Positions 1-10,595 of a stretch of DNA of 31,950 nucleotides are shown piece by piece. The notes under the pieces are model-generated. The model worked only from the letters and a program-made list of their open reading frames with translations. It ran no database searches and was not told where the DNA came from. The position numbers were made by a program, and so were the translations under genes. How positions within the stretch are numbered: position 1 is the first letter of the stretch; every line of letters begins with the position of its first letter. The DNA comes from Welwitschia mirabilis. Its lineage: Eukaryota; Gnetophyta; Gnetopsida; Welwitschiales. Where the stretch lies: contig JBOZIK010000001.1 of NCBI GenBank assembly GCA_051453625.1, positions 187,153,824 to 187,185,773 on the forward strand. The letters run 5' to 3'.

Positions 1-423
1 TGACGTTCTACAAATTTTAAACTCCTCATTTTTCATCTAAGTTATTCTAAGAGTTATTTCTCTAATGAATAAGATAAAACCATAGTTACATGTTTGTTCA
101 AAATAAACAATCTACACACCAAGATACAACCTAAATAAAGTTTTATATTCAAGAAAAGCACTTGAAATCCTTAAAATAAAAGGGAAATACATTATTCAAA
201 TAACACTTTTTATAATAAATTCGAATGCATTAATCACATTCATATTACAATTAGATCATCTAAGGTCCTTTACCAAAAACTTGAATTTAAACAAGAAGCA
301 TGAAAATAATTATTCATCCAACAGCAGCATCTAATTTATCCAAAGGTCATCCTCATGCTAGATCCTGCACATGCAAGCATGGCATGAGAACTGTACCTCC
401 ACATTTCGCAGTATGGTCCAGGG
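1..423. repeat. Direct repeat R1 (first copy)
   Basis: This stretch is repeated in the same orientation about 940 bp downstream (R2). The best-matching part runs from about 40 to 423 and includes the shared blocks taaggtccttt, ataacactttttataataaa and catgcaagcatg. The two copies differ by scattered substitutions and short indels, so the duplication is old. R1 is cut by a 100-N gap directly after its last matching bases. On the minus strand the right end can be read as a short frame (GPYCEMWRYSSHAMLAC) that is similar in R2 but interrupted there by a stop. I do not recognise it. It may belong to the retrotransposon whose LTR lies to the right. Confidence 0.8.
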
Positions 424-523
424 NNNNNNNNNNNNNNNNNNNNNNNNNNNNNNNNNNNNNNNNNNNNNNNNNNNNNNNNNNNNNNNNNNNNNNNNNNNNN
501 NNNNNNNNNNNNNNNNNNNNNNN
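424..523. other. Assembly gap, 100 N
   Basis: Exactly 100 N, the usual placeholder for a gap of unknown size. The flanks do not resemble each other. Confidence 0.99.
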
Positions 524-970
524 CTTCATTAGAAGTATCATTTGCCCCTAAATATTTTTGATTCACCTAGACTGTTTAGCTTTTTTTTTTTTTTTAAATA
601 AAAGCCTAATTAGAATTTGCTTGTAGGATTTTATCTTGTATTAATCAATGTAAGCGACGAGTTCTAAATAAAATTCTACAACTTACATTTGAAAATGGAA
701 TATGCGAATGAAAGGGACCCAAAGGATGATGGAATGGAGGTTAACATTTAGGGCCTTTTATGAGATATGTGTTATTTAGAAACATGTGATTTCTTATGGA
801 TTGTTTTAATGATAAAGTACTAAGAAATACATCCAAATAGGCCATTCTCATACAAGTATTACTTTATGGAATATGAAAGAGATAAATTAGAAGTTTCATG
901 GGTACTAGTCTCAAAATTATGAGAATTAGAATCAAGTAATGGATCAAGAGTGAAGATGTTTTATCTCCAT
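524..970. other. AT-rich spacer with T15 tract
   Basis: No gene or recognised element. It contains a run of 15 T at 581-595 followed by aaataaaag. It separates R1 from R2 and has no obvious counterpart to the right of R2. Confidence 0.6.
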
Positions 971-1375
971 ATTATTGTCTAAATTATTCTAAGAATTATT
1001 CTTTTAATTAATAAGATATAACCATAGTTACATGCTTGTTTAAAATAAACAATCTAAGCATCAATATAGAATACCACATAAGCAAACTCTTACATTAGAG
1101 GAGAAGCACTTGTAATCCTTAAAATAAAAAGGGAAATACATTGTTTACATAACACTTTTTATAATAAATTCAAATGCATTAATCACATTCATGTTACAAT
1201 TAGATCATCTAAGGTCCTTCAATAAATACTTAAATTTAAACCATAAGTATGAAAATAATTCTCCATCCAATAGCAATAACTAACTCATCCAAAGGCCATC
1301 CTCATATTAGTTCTTGTACATGCAAGCATGATGTGAGAACTGCACCTCCACAATTCTCAGTATGGTCCATGATAA
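971..1375. repeat. Direct repeat R2 (second copy)
   Basis: Second copy of the ~390 bp direct repeat. It shares blocks such as gggaaatacattgtt, ttagatcatctaaggtcctt and gagaactgcacctccac with R1 in the same order. The minus-strand frame readable in R1 carries a stop here. The 3' boundary runs directly into the gypsy-type LTR region. Confidence 0.8.
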
Positions 1376-1491
1376 AGTTTAAGGTAAGGGTTTTAAGAAT
1401 AGGAAGGAATCCAAAAAGTATGAATTAACCAAAACCTTAAATCTACACAAAAGTTAAGGTAAAATATCCAAATCTCATGAAAAACTTTGAT

Positions 1492-1527
1492 GAACAGTAT
1501 GAACATTATGAATAGTATAAACAGTAT
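1492..1527. repeat. 9-bp tandem repeat x4
   Basis: Four consecutive imperfect 9-mers: gaacagtat, gaacattat, gaatagtat, aaacagtat. They lie in the presumed R/U5 part of the LTR. Confidence 0.85.
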
Positions 1528-1647
1528 GCCCCATCAGAGGGGTGTCAACTACCCATTATCTACTTGATCATTCTTATGGCCAATAGGAGTAATTTAGGAC
1601 ATATAAGAGATAAATAGATTTGCATGAATCAAAAAGATATCAATAAC

Positions 1648-1735
1648 ACCATAGAAACCATACAGAAATGAAGGTGAAAGACCATGAAACCATATAAAAG
1701 ATTAGTGAAAACCATAGAACCATACTGATTTTTGA
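1648..1735. repeat. 30-33 bp imperfect tandem repeat x3
   Basis: Three units starting at 1648, 1681 and 1711, each beginning accatagaa(a)ccata or accatgaaaccata. The first two end gtgaaa(g). They lie in the transcribed part of the LTR. Confidence 0.75.
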
Positions 1736-1849
1736 GAAGAAATCAAGATCTTAAGAAGGTTGCAAGGCTCTAAAGCTTTCCCAAGCTCCAAGACTTGGTA
1801 GTGAGGGTTCTCCACAATTGAAAGTGAGGGAAAAGGAGAAGGAGAGTTC

Positions 1850-1858
1850 TATTTATAA
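1850..1858 (-). promoter_or_regulatory. TATA box of the gypsy-type LTR
   Basis: Plus-strand tatttataa reads TTATAAATA on the minus strand. It lies about 485 bp inside the LTR and is followed on the minus strand by GAACTCTCCTTCTCC, a typical LTR transcription-start context. Activity is unlikely given the decay of the element. Confidence 0.6.
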
Positions 1859-2343
1859 TCAAGGTTTAATGGAACACAAAGAGTCATAAGAATATGAGGA
1901 AAAAATAAAAGGTGGCAAGGATCCGTGGATATGAAAACAAACAAAGGTTGGCAAAGATTCCTTACATATGAAGACAAAATATCATGAATGAGGGTAGTTA
2001 TATGATGAAAATTTCCATTACCTTGCCATGCCACTGGGAAAAGAATAAACAACAATTAAGCTTATATAATTAACAACAATGAAAAATTAGCAGTAAGTAA
2101 AACATTCCATAACATGATAGCAATTTTGATAAAAATAATTTTACATATTAAGCATCTTTATTCCAAATAATTTCAAATTCATATTGATAACTCATTGACA
2201 TTTTCCAAAATGAGCAATGCATAAGCCAAAGCACAAAATAATATTCATGAAACTATTATAAATAAAAAGAAACATTCAAGATTTAGCCTGATTTATTACC
2301 CTTAAAATATTTAATCTTAAGTCTTAAAACTTGGGATGTGACA

Positions 2344-4157
2344 TCAACCTAAGCTAGCAGGCGCACCAAACAAAATATAGAAAACAAGTAATGATTAAGC
2401 TATGAAATGCAAAATGCAATGCAGGCTCTAAACTAATGATTTCAACCTTAACAAAGATTTCTTTCATAACCAAGATTAATTATGAAGATGTCAGCAAACC
2501 ATAACCAATGTAAACCATAATGGAGGTACATATGAATAAAACTAAAAGAAACTTTTTATTATTTTTGAATCAACATTCTTGTTATAAAGCACCACTACCT
2601 CAATAAAGGATACACAGCTCAACATCAAGGAAGACCCTTCTTTGTAATAATGAATGAACCTCCTACCCTTTAATCTCCTATCATGAGATTCTTAGAAGCC
2701 AAAGAATATGAAACTCAAGAGTGAGGGTAAGAAGGTATTTATTACAACAAATACTCTAAACATAGAAAATCTAACAAATGCAATAGAAATCCTAATGGCA
2801 TATAGGAGGCATATGATACTTTGTAGAAGTTTAGTGAAGTTTGATGCATTAACTAAAATTAGGTATTATCTTACTTATCATCCAGACGATGGTGGGAATA
2901 ATGCCATGTCAAGAGGGGTTCCATATCAACTTCCATCGTTGGTCAAATCAGCATATAAGTGATGTTGTCTATACTATCATCTAGATGATGAAGGGGACAA
3001 CAATATTTTCAAAGCTTTTTCATTAAATCCAGTTATCCTTATAGATCATTAACTCCTTCTCAGAATTTCAATTATCATAATTGATCCAAAATGCCTCCAA
3101 ATATGCTAGTAATTACATGTTTCTATGATTTTTTTCCTTAACTCTTAATAATCGTTGATTTCTAGTTAAACATGTCTAGATGTCCTACAAAACTACTCAA
3201 AATATGCCATCAAAAACATATAATTTAGCATCACAACAATTGTATACAAAGATTTAATATACTTTTTCAAATATTGAAGATATATCTTTTTAGTAACATA
3301 TGTGGTGATTTGCTACAAAAGGCTATAGGAGTTATGATTGTTCAAATCATGTGATGTTATGAAAGAATTATAAGGAGATATTCTAGCTTTTCCAAATGAA
3401 TATTAAGAATTAGAAGACTTTGTATACCAATGAAATGGAAAAGGAATCCAATTTTTATCAGATAGGTACTTGTACAAAACATTATAAGATTCCTTTACTT
3501 TTTTTTATTATTCATGAAAAAATAGAAACAAAATAACCCCTATTTTAGATATTTTTATTTTTCATTATATGGTAGAAATTTTCTTCTAATTCTTAAAGAT
3601 TTATATTTTGGCAAGCATTGAATATCCTTGCCTAAATAAGAAGCTATATATCAAATTTTGCCTATATTGAATAACCCCTCATAGAACTTTACAAAAATAT
3701 CTTAAGTTAATCATTAAGTGAAAAGTGCCAAACTCAAAAGTTTTAACAGTTGGAGCTCCCTTCAAAAATACTATTACTAAGATTACCTAAATAAATAATT
3801 TGATTATTCTTAAGTCCTAGTAGTATGCTAAGTAGAACATCAAAAGTTTTAAAACCGTGATCTTTAGAGTGAAGAATGAGTGTTTCACTACTTTAACGAT
3901 TATCTAATTTGTCTAATTTAATTACTATATTTTGATACACAGTTTAAAAGGTAGATAATCCATGTATACAATATAATATAACATATTTGTAGTAATTATA
4001 ATTTATATATTTCTTGTTGAATGTTTAATTTCATTATAGTACCTTAAAAATTTAGTGTAATGAATAATTTGTGATTTTTTTTTCTTTAATATGATTTACA
4101 TCATACTGTTTAGAACTTAAAAATTACAATTATAAATATTTATTAGTATTATTCCAT
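2344..4157. other. Unannotated AT-rich DNA
   Basis: No gene, RNA or repeat recognised. The longest open frame is 84 codons (2708-2962, plus). It has no recognisable domain, no homologous second copy here, and a length expected by chance in a region this long. Confidence 0.6.
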
Positions 4158-4572
4158 AGGAATTCTTTCTATGCAAAAAATATACATAGATTTTCTATTT
4201 AATGCATTAGATTTCTATAGTATGAATATAATTAAATTACCTAGTTAAAAAACATTGTCGAAAGATTGATAAAAGCCATATCATTTTATTTTTTATCCTT
4301 TTTCTTAACTTAAGTAATTTATAACAAAAGAGATACATATTCATGGTTCTCAAAATTTTAAATATTTTATTAATACAATTAATCTACTTATTATTAGTAG
4401 TGTGGAGGAAATAAAAAATGTAATATATGATTATGATTCTTTAGAAAGAAATAATTAACATAATCCTTATCAAATGTTGAAATGAATTACAATTGTACAT
4501 GTTCAATCCTTAATACATAATCTATGCATTTAAATTGCCATAATAGAATAAGGGGTTATCTTACAATGAACT
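4158..4572. repeat. Left flank of segmental duplication, copy A
   Basis: Pre-insertion flank of the LTR element. It matches 7162-7575 base for base over long stretches (for example tgcaaaaaatatacat, tgcattagatttctatagta, taacaaaagagata). In a 105-bp sample I count about 11 differences. It ends in gaact directly before the LTR, the left half of the presumed target-site duplication. Confidence 0.85.
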
Positions 4573-5247
4573 TATTGGAGTGGCGATCATGTAATTTTTT
4601 AATCAATTAAACTTCTTCAATAATGCAGTATTATTATCTGATCCACATAAACATACATACTAGTATAGAAAGTTAGTCCAATGTCATATTCTAGAGAGGA
4701 ATTTAAAATATATTTGGAAAATGACTTCATTTAAAAGAGAAATAAAATGCTTTTCTATTTGATTTCAGAATCATAAAGAAATAAAATGCAATGATGGATG
4801 ACATGTAATGAATTATGAAGTAGAAATGAGATAATAATGTAAGGTTAAGGTTTAAATCTAAATGAAGTCATTTAATCAACTTTATAAATCTGTTATTGTT
4901 TAAGTTAGCTCTTATATCAAAACCAAAATCAATTCTGATGCAATCAACTTGATTTTAACATAGAATATAAATAATGAAAACAAAAATTAATGTAAATAAA
5001 TTAATCTTTTATAATCAAAATTTCTTATATCCACTTAAAATTAGTCATTATTCAATGGATGAAATACATCCTAACACTAAAATAAACTCTTTTCCTAAGA
5101 TAGATATATCTCTTACCTCATGGATCTTCAAATTTTCACAAGATCAATTGATGCACAAATTGATTAATTTGATCACTAAACCCATTAAAAGTATCTAAAA
5201 CTATACTTCAAACCACCATTAAATATGAACAATTTGGTCATGCAACA
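4573..5247 (-). mobile_element. 3' LTR, copy A (promoter deleted)
   Basis: This is an LTR of the family that recurs at 7576, 12061, 16370 and 20141. The termini are degenerate forms of TGTTG...CAACA: tattggag on the left and tgcaaca on the right. Compared with copy B it lacks about 440 bp (equivalent to 8070-8510), joined at about 5155. That deletion removes the TATA box and the whole U3 repeat array. The right end abuts a polypurine tract on the minus strand, so in element orientation this is the 3' LTR. Confidence 0.8.
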
Positions 5248-5264
5248 TAGGCCCCCAGTGAGTG
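5248..5264 (-). other. Polypurine tract, copy A
   Basis: Minus strand reads CACTCACTGGGGGCCTA immediately before the LTR start TGTTGCATGACC. A G-rich tract abutting the 3' LTR is the expected plus-strand primer of an LTR retrotransposon. It fixes the orientation as minus. Confidence 0.65.
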
Positions 5265-7061
5265 TTTATTAATTCCTAACAAAGAAAGTGGAATGAAATA
5301 GAAGTGATCCAAATTGGAAAAGGGGTAAAACATAATATTTAAGTATAAGATATAATTACATTATTAAATATGAAGTACATCTTACTCTAACGTATCAATC
5401 AAATATTTCATTTAAACATCATAAAAACATATGCATTAAATTGAGGACTATGGTTTTGAGTTTCATGAAAAACATAATTTTAATATTTCATAAGAAAAAT
5501 TCATTATAGCCAGATTTAATCTTTGAAGCTTCCAAAGGTTCCGCCTCCTTGGGTTAGACAAATTCATCCTCAATTTAAAGTAAGTTAATATTTGGACAAT
5601 TAGATTAGCAAATTGATATATCAATTGAAAACTAAAAGCATAGCAAAGTATGATTAAGGAACCTTAATGAACCTTGTTAGCATTTGAAAGATTATCAAAG
5701 GAAATAAATTAGCTATAACAAAGTGCAAAAACATAAACATGGAGTAAAAACAAAAAGAAAAGTAAAACAAGGCAAACTAAGGATCACTAGGCATGAAGAA
5801 AAAAAAGAAAGCAAAATGCTATGTTCCCCTAAATGACGGAAAAAGATACATTATTAACTTTTAAATATTTGAATGTTTTATCAATAGTGTCTCATTTTCA
5901 AGAAAATATGCATGATTTAAAAGTAGCAAAACATCATAGTTTTTTTAAAATAATGTGGAATAATGTGATAATATACTAATTAAAATTGAGATATTAAATC
6001 CATAATCATCGACATCAACTTAGAAAGATGGCTACATATTAATAATACTTGTGAGAATGTGATAATCATGATGCACTTCAAGGGTCATGTCCTTTTACCT
6101 TAGATTCCTCCTATTTTGGAGTGCTAATTATTGACCCAATGATCTTGTTTATTGTAAGTAGCAGGATCCATCGGATAGGATATAGCCTATTAATCATTTT
6201 TGCCCTTGATTAAGTAATCCTTGAGATAGATTAGGAGTGGTTATCAAAAATGCTTTCATAGTTCATATTGATTTTCTTATTTTGAATCGTATTTTCAATT
6301 GAGAATTTTTATTTTCTTCTTATTCTTCTTCTCTTTCCCACCCCCATCCCTTTCTTCATTTTTAATTTTTTAATGGAAAGAAACTTATATTAAAGTAGTA
6401 ACAACTTATAGCATCAAAATAAAGTTAATGAAGAGATAAATCATACAACATGAATAACTTAATTAAGAAGATTATCCTCTTACGGAATGAGAGTCCATAG
6501 ATATGTAAATACCTCTCAATTATCTGAAATGGAATTGATCATCCATAGGTTTGAAAAGCATGAAATGCTTGATCATACTACATGATGAAAAATAAAATAA
6601 AATAAAGTTAATAAATGTGGAGAAAGAGAGAGCACTTGAGTAGTAAGATTAATACAAGGGTAAGTGGTGGACACCCTTTTAAGAGAAAATGCTCCACTAA
6701 TTAATTGCTTCAGGTAGAATAATATTACAAGACCATTATTCGTTTGCTTTACATCTTTTCTTATGTCAAGAGTTGCTTATTCTAACATAGTCATTGAATT
6801 GTACCCTTTTAGTAAAATAAGAATCAAACCATTTAGAAACCAATTGAAAAAATATGAAAGGTGTATGATCATTCTTGAATAAAATCAATTTGTGGAAAAA
6901 TAAATATATTAATAATATCTTATAAATAAGACTTTCATAATCCAAATAAAAGATGAAAAATTATTATATTTAGTGGAAACTCTTATTAAATTAATGCAAA
7001 GAATGATTCTCATTTCATGATTTATCAATGACGCTATTCAAAGAATAGATCTAAGAAATAT
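5265..7061 (-). mobile_element. Internal region of LTR element, copy A (3' half)
   Basis: Aligns with 8618-10460 of copy B throughout. No intact frame. On the minus strand around 5525-5585 the readings LRMNLSN and, after a frame change, QGGGTFGSFK resemble the C-terminal tail of many plant gypsy polyproteins (RTNxxxxGGDD...), but this is weak. The sequence stops at a 100-N gap. Its last 123 bp reappear at 15130-15252, where the remainder of this copy seems to continue. Confidence 0.7.
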
Positions 7062-7161
7062 NNNNNNNNNNNNNNNNNNNNNNNNNNNNNNNNNNNNNNN
7101 NNNNNNNNNNNNNNNNNNNNNNNNNNNNNNNNNNNNNNNNNNNNNNNNNNNNNNNNNNNNN
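7062..7161. other. Assembly gap, 100 N
   Basis: Placeholder gap. The left contig end (6939-7061) overlaps the contig starting at 15130, not the contig placed here. Confidence 0.99.
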
Positions 7162-7575
7162 AGAATTCATCGTATGCAAAAAATATACATATATTTTCTA
7201 CTTAATGCATTAGATTTCTATAGTATGAATATAATCAAATGACTTAGTTAACAAAATTTTTTTGAAAGATTGACAAAAGCCATATCATTTCCTTCTTTTA
7301 TTATTTTTCTTAACTTAAGTAATTTGTAACAAAAGAGATATTATTCATGGTTTTTAAAATTTTAAATATTTTATTAATGGGGTTACTCTACTTATTCTTC
7401 GTAGTGCAAAAGAAATAAAATATGTAATATATTAATATCATTCTTTAGAAAGGAATAATTATCATAATTGTTATCAATTTTTAAAATGAATTATGTTGTA
7501 CATGTTCAATCCTTAAGATATAATTCTTGCATTTAAACCATGATAATACAATAGAGGGTTATTTTACAATGAACT
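7162..7575. repeat. Left flank of segmental duplication, copy B
   Basis: Counterpart of 4158-4572 and ends with the same gaact. It starts at a contig edge, so the true duplication boundary is not visible. Confidence 0.85.
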
Positions 7576-8101
7576 TAGTATCTAATTCACAAAAACATAT
7601 ACACTAGTATAGGAACTCAATTTGATGTCATACTCTAGAGAGGAATTCAAAATATATTTAAAAAATGAATTCTTTCAAAAAGGAATTGAAATTCATTTAT
7701 ATTTGATTTCAGAATGAGAAAGAAATAAAAATGTAATGATGAATCACATGCAATGAATTATGAAGTAGAAATTAGATAATAATGCAAGGATGAGATGTAG
7801 AACCAACTTTACAAATTTTTTATCATTCAAGGTAACCCTCATATCCTATAATGCAATCAACATAATTTTAACATAGAATATAAATAATGCAAGATAGAAA
7901 CTAATACAAATAAACTAAACTTTTATAATTAAAATTTCTTACATCTACTTAAATGTAGTCACCATTCCGTGGAGGAAACGCATCCTAGCACTAAAATAAT
8001 CTCTTTTCTCAAGATAGGTATATCTCTTATCTCATAGATCTTCAAAGCATCATAAGAACAATTGATGCATAAAATATGAGAAATGGGGTCCCTAAGAGGG
8101 G

Positions 8102-8110
8102 TATTTATAG
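8102..8110 (-). promoter_or_regulatory. LTR TATA box, copy B
   Basis: Plus tatttatag reads CTATAAATA on the minus strand, followed by CCCCTCTTAGG. The same position is occupied by tatttatag in the 5' LTR (12689) and tattcatag in the solo LTR (20730). Confidence 0.7.
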
Positions 8111-8178
8111 GTTTAAATAAATGGTAGGTATGTGATAGGTAAGTGGAAGATGACATAGGAGTGGTAACACTTGGCTAT

Positions 8179-8323
8179 AAGATTCTTCATCATCATTTTG
8201 CTTAAGATGCTTCATATTTTACTGAGGATACTTTGTCATCTTTTTCCTCAAGATACTTCATAACTTTTTCATCAAAATGCTTCATTATCTTTTTCGTTAA
8301 GATGTTTTATTGTTTTTTCCTCC
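8179..8323. repeat. U3 minisatellite, ~25 bp x6 (copy B)
   Basis: Units start at 8179, 8204, 8225, 8250, 8274 and 8299. Each begins aagat(g/a)cttcat or similar and ends in a T/C-rich half such as ctttttcctc. The array is upstream of the TATA box in element orientation and is homologous to 12755-12904, but has lost strict periodicity. Confidence 0.85.
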
Positions 8324-8600
8324 TTATCAAAATGACCATGTAGCTATCCTTGAAACCATTTATAACTACCCATTGATGCTTTACCATGTTAGCATTTTCT
8401 TCTTAATTTGTCTAGGATGTCCATGTGGATGACTTTCTAGAAGAGCTTTAAAAATCATCTATTCAATTCATAACTTTTACCCAATTCTTATCTTTACTCC
8501 TTAACATTACAAATTGGTTAATGTAATCATTAAACTTATTAAAAGTATTTAAAATATACTTAAAACCACTATTAAATATGACCATTTTGATCATGCAATA

Positions 8601-8617
8601 TAATCTTCCACTAAGTG
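8601..8617 (-). other. Polypurine tract, copy B
   Basis: Minus strand reads CACTTAGTGGAAGATTA directly before the LTR start TATTGCATGATC. It is equivalent to the tract at 5248-5264 and resembles the GTGGGAGATT-type tract common in plant LTR elements. Confidence 0.65.
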
Positions 8618-9220
8618 TTTATTATTTTCTGATAAAGAAAGTGAAAGAAAATAAAATTGAGTCAAATTGAAAAAGATAAAGAATAATATTTAAGTATAAA
8701 GTACAATTACATTATTACACATGGACTGTATCTTACTCTATCATATCAATCTAATATTTTATTTAAACACCATAAAAATATATCCATTAAAATCAAGACT
8801 ATGGATTGATTTTCATGAAAAACATATTTTTAATATTTCATTAAAAAATTTATTGTAATTAGATTTAATCTTTGAAGCTTTCAAAGGTTTCATCCCCCTT
8901 AAGTTAGACAAATTCATCCTAGATTTAAAATAAGTTAATATTTGGACAATTAGATTACCAAATTGATACATGGATTGGAAACTAGAAGCATAGCAAATTA
9001 TGATAAAGAAATCCTAATGCACTCCATTAGCATTTGAAAGATTATCAGAGGAAAGAGATTAACTATAACAAAGTGTAAAAATAGAAACATGAAAGAAAAA
9101 CAAAAAATAAAAGTAAAACAAGTCAAACTAAGGATTACAAAGCAGAAAAATGAAAGAAAGAAAAATTGTATGATCTTATAAATGATGGAAAAAGATAGAT
9201 TAATAACTTTTAAATATTTA

Positions 9221-9335
9221 AAATTAAGAAGGAAGGGAAAATAAGGGGTGGGGAAGGAGGGGGGAAAGGGAGGAGAAGAAATAAATTATAGTGGATTAGA
9301 TCTAATTTGTATTTGATCACTTACCAATAGTATCT
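9221..9335. other. ~110-bp insertion with polypurine/G4 tract
   Basis: Absent from copy A, which passes directly from taacttttaaatattt to atcaatagtgtctcat. It holds a near-uninterrupted purine run (9228-9281). Inside it are gggg-t-gggg-aagga-gggggg-aaa-ggg (9245-9270): four G runs with loops of 1, 5 and 3, a canonical quadruplex motif. This is striking in DNA this AT-rich. Confidence 0.7.
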
Positions 9336-10595
9336 CATTTTTAATAAAATATGCATGATTTAAAATTACTAAAATAGCATAGTTTTTTGAAAACAATGTG
9401 GAAGAGCATGATAAAATGCTAATTCAAATTGACATGTTAAAGCCATAATCACCAACATCAACTTAGAAAGATGGCTATATATTAATAATACTTGTGAGAA
9501 TGTGATAATATTGATACACTTCAAGAAGTATCTCCTTTTAACTTAGATTCCTTTCATTTTGGAATGTTCATTTTTTATTTAATGATCTTGCTTTAATTGT
9601 AAGTAGTAGGATCCACCAGAAAAGACATAGATTATTATGCATCTTTGTCCTTGATGTAGTAATCCTTGAGATATATTAGGAGCAATCATAAAAAATGCTT
9701 TCATAGTTTATATTGATCTTATTTTTAATGATATTTTCTTTTGAGAATTTTTATTTTCTTCTTATTATTACCCCCACTTTCTCATCTTCTTTTTTATAGA
9801 AAGAAACTTATACATATTTTAAGGTAATCATAACTTATAGCATCAAAATAAAATTGATGAATAGATGAACCATACAACATGAACAACTTAATTAAATACA
9901 TTTTCCTCTAATGGAATGAAAGTTCATAGATACGTCAGTATCTCTTAATTAGATAAAATAGAATTAATCATCCATAGGTTTGAAAATCATAAAATGTTTG
10001 AACATACTACATGATGAGAAACTAAATTAAAATCACGTTAATAAATTTAAAAAAAAGGAGAGCATTTGAGTAATAACATTCATGCAAGGATAATTCGTGA
10101 ACACCCTTTTAAGATAAAATGCTTCATTAAATTTATTGCATCGAGTTTTGTTTATATTTTTCTTTATGTTAAAAGTTATTTATTCTAACATAGTAACTAT
10201 ATTATACTTTTTTAGTAAAATAAGGATCCAACCATTTGGAAACCAATTGAGAAAATATAAAAGGCATGTGATCATTCTTGAATAAAATCTATTGGTGGAA
10301 AAAGAAATATATTGATAATACCTTAATAAGAGAACTTGCATAATCTAAATAAGAGATGAAAAATTGATATGTTTCATGGAAAATTAATCTCTTATTAAAT
10401 TAATGCAAAGCATGATTATCATTCCATGATTTATTAATGGTACTCAAAGAATAAATCTAAGAAATATTAGAAGGCTTCTTAGCATGATTTATTGGGCTAT
10501 GTTTAGTAAGACTAAGAAGTTCCCTTAGGTTTAGCTCAACAGATGCATTTACATCAAAAAGGTAAGAATTTTTTCAATTTAAAATTCCAAGAATT

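Larger units (their letters stand above)
1376..2343 (-). mobile_element. LTR of a Ty3/gypsy (Tekay/Del-like) retrotransposon, minus strand
   Basis: Read on the minus strand, this begins TGTCACATCCCAAG at 2343, a start typical of plant Tekay/Del chromovirus LTRs. About 485 bp further on is a TATA box (1850-1858). The U3 contains the plant-LTR-like phrase GTGGCATGGCAAGG. After the TATA come pyrimidine-rich leader sequence and short tandem repeats. The right boundary (2343) is well supported by the terminal TG. The left boundary is not seen: no primer-binding site was recognised, so 1376 is only the edge of R2. It may be a solo or truncated LTR. No gag or pol was recognised in the neighbouring sequence. 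Confidence 0.6.
7576..8600 (-). mobile_element. 3' LTR, copy B
   Basis: Best-preserved 3' LTR. It has the minus-strand TATA box (8102-8110), the U3 repeat array (8179-8323) and a right end tcatgcaata abutting the polypurine tract. About 60 bp at the left terminus, present in copy A, are missing just after 7575. In the 66 bp around the TATA box I count 15 differences from the 5' LTR at 12061-13177, so the insertion is old. Confidence 0.8.

Noticed and set aside
1849-2055. 68-codon minus-strand frame
   Set aside because: Lies in the U3 of the gypsy-type LTR and overlaps its TATA box; non-coding by position.
2708-2962. 84-codon plus-strand frame
   Set aside because: No recognisable domain, no second copy to test conservation, and within chance length for this much DNA.
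7959-8156. 65-codon minus-strand frame, with a similar one at 20656-20850
   Set aside because: Sits in the LTR and crosses the TATA box and transcription-start region. Similar because both are LTRs of one family.
8179-8323. CRISPR-like regular spacing
   Set aside because: Units are contiguous imperfect 25-mers without unique spacers, in a plant LTR; a minisatellite.
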